Assembly (NCBI GenBank): GCA_049642465.1
Contig: JBAROV010000114.1
Span: 1 to 14,790, forward strand
Reading direction: 5' to 3'
From: CAWDPQ01 sp049642465
GTDB lineage: Bacteria; Acidobacteriota; Vicinamibacteria; Vicinamibacterales; 2-12-FULL-66-21
Length of the DNA: 14,790 nucleotides
Below, piece after piece: positions 14,685 through 14,790 of this stretch. The position numbers were made by a program, and so were the translations under genes. The first letter of the stretch is position 1; the number at the start of each line of letters is the position of its first letter. Under the pieces are notes generated by a model. It did no database searches. It had not been told where the DNA came from and saw only the letters and a program-made list of their open reading frames with translations.

Positions 14685-14776
14685 GCAAAAAGGGGACAGG
14701 CCCCCTTTCGCAAAACTGCAAAAAGGGGACAGTCCCCTTTTTGCGAAAGTGGGAAAAGGGGCCAGTCCCCCTTTTC
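14685..14776. repeat. Array of three G4/C4 palindromes upstream of xylA
   Basis: Three related palindromes follow each other within 92 bp. Copy 1 (14685-14711) is imperfect. Copy 2 (14718-14744) is a perfect 13-bp inverted repeat (GCAAAAAGGGGAC and its complement) around one base. Copy 3 (14753-14776) has arms GAAAAGGGG and CCCCTTTTC. They resemble REP-like palindromes. On either strand they could form hairpins followed by T-runs, so they might also terminate transcription arriving from beyond the window. Confidence 0.75.
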
Positions 14777-14790
14777 AGGCGGTCACCGTC

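Noticed and set aside
14685..14776. CRISPR array
   Set aside because: Three palindromes only, diverged, with 6-8 nt between them and no spacer-like unique sequences of constant length.

Overview
This is a GC-rich window from a Gram-negative bacterium. It carries a large Oar-type TonB-dependent outer-membrane protein, secreted c-type cytochrome domains of the kind common in Planctomycetes, Verrucomicrobia and Acidobacteria, a DUF1080 protein and an FG-GAP/VCBS protein. That mix, together with RGG-rich secreted proteins and G4/C4 palindromic repeats, fits an environmental acidobacterium (Vicinamibacteria-like) best. This placement rests on gene content only; no marker gene is present.

Layout. 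On the minus strand, 243-1199 is a UbiA-family prenyltransferase of the EboC type. It is head to head with a small secreted monohaem cytochrome (1150-1728, plus strand), which is followed by a convincing intrinsic terminator (1834-1860). A plus-strand cluster then runs from about 1895 to 12793: an Oar-like TonB-dependent receptor (1987-5529; the true start is a GTG with a strong AGGAGG), a repeat-rich 95-bp spacer, a beta-propeller/HEAT/cytochrome c fusion protein (5625-8810), an FG-GAP/VCBS protein overlapping it by ATGA (8807-10093), a DUF1080 putative 3-keto-glycoside hydrolase (10141-11148) and an MFS transporter (11246-12793). The right end is on the minus strand, convergent with the cluster: class I xylose isomerase xylA (13524-14675), then a VapBC-type toxin-antitoxin cassette (antitoxin 13044-13496, PIN toxin 12821-13225) with a symmetrical operator at its start (13485-13520). 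Three G4/C4 palindromes lie 5' of xylA.

How the genes may work together (inference). The plus-strand genes look like an extracytoplasmic carbohydrate module: the receptor brings an oligosaccharide or glycoside across the outer membrane, the propeller-cytochrome protein oxidises it in the periplasm and passes electrons to a haem, DUF1080 cleaves the keto-glycoside, and the MFS carrier imports the product. The small cytochrome upstream has the same haem domain as the C-terminus of the big fusion protein and may belong to the same electron-transfer chain.

The strongest oddities are an antitoxin frame that lacks its expected stop and runs 182 nt into the toxin (a one-base change would restore a TTGA overlap), a three-half-site operator, repeat elements embedded in frame inside two coding sequences, and an intergenic pair of crossing inverted repeats built of 7-bp units. 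No rRNA, tRNA, CRISPR array or transposase gene is visible.
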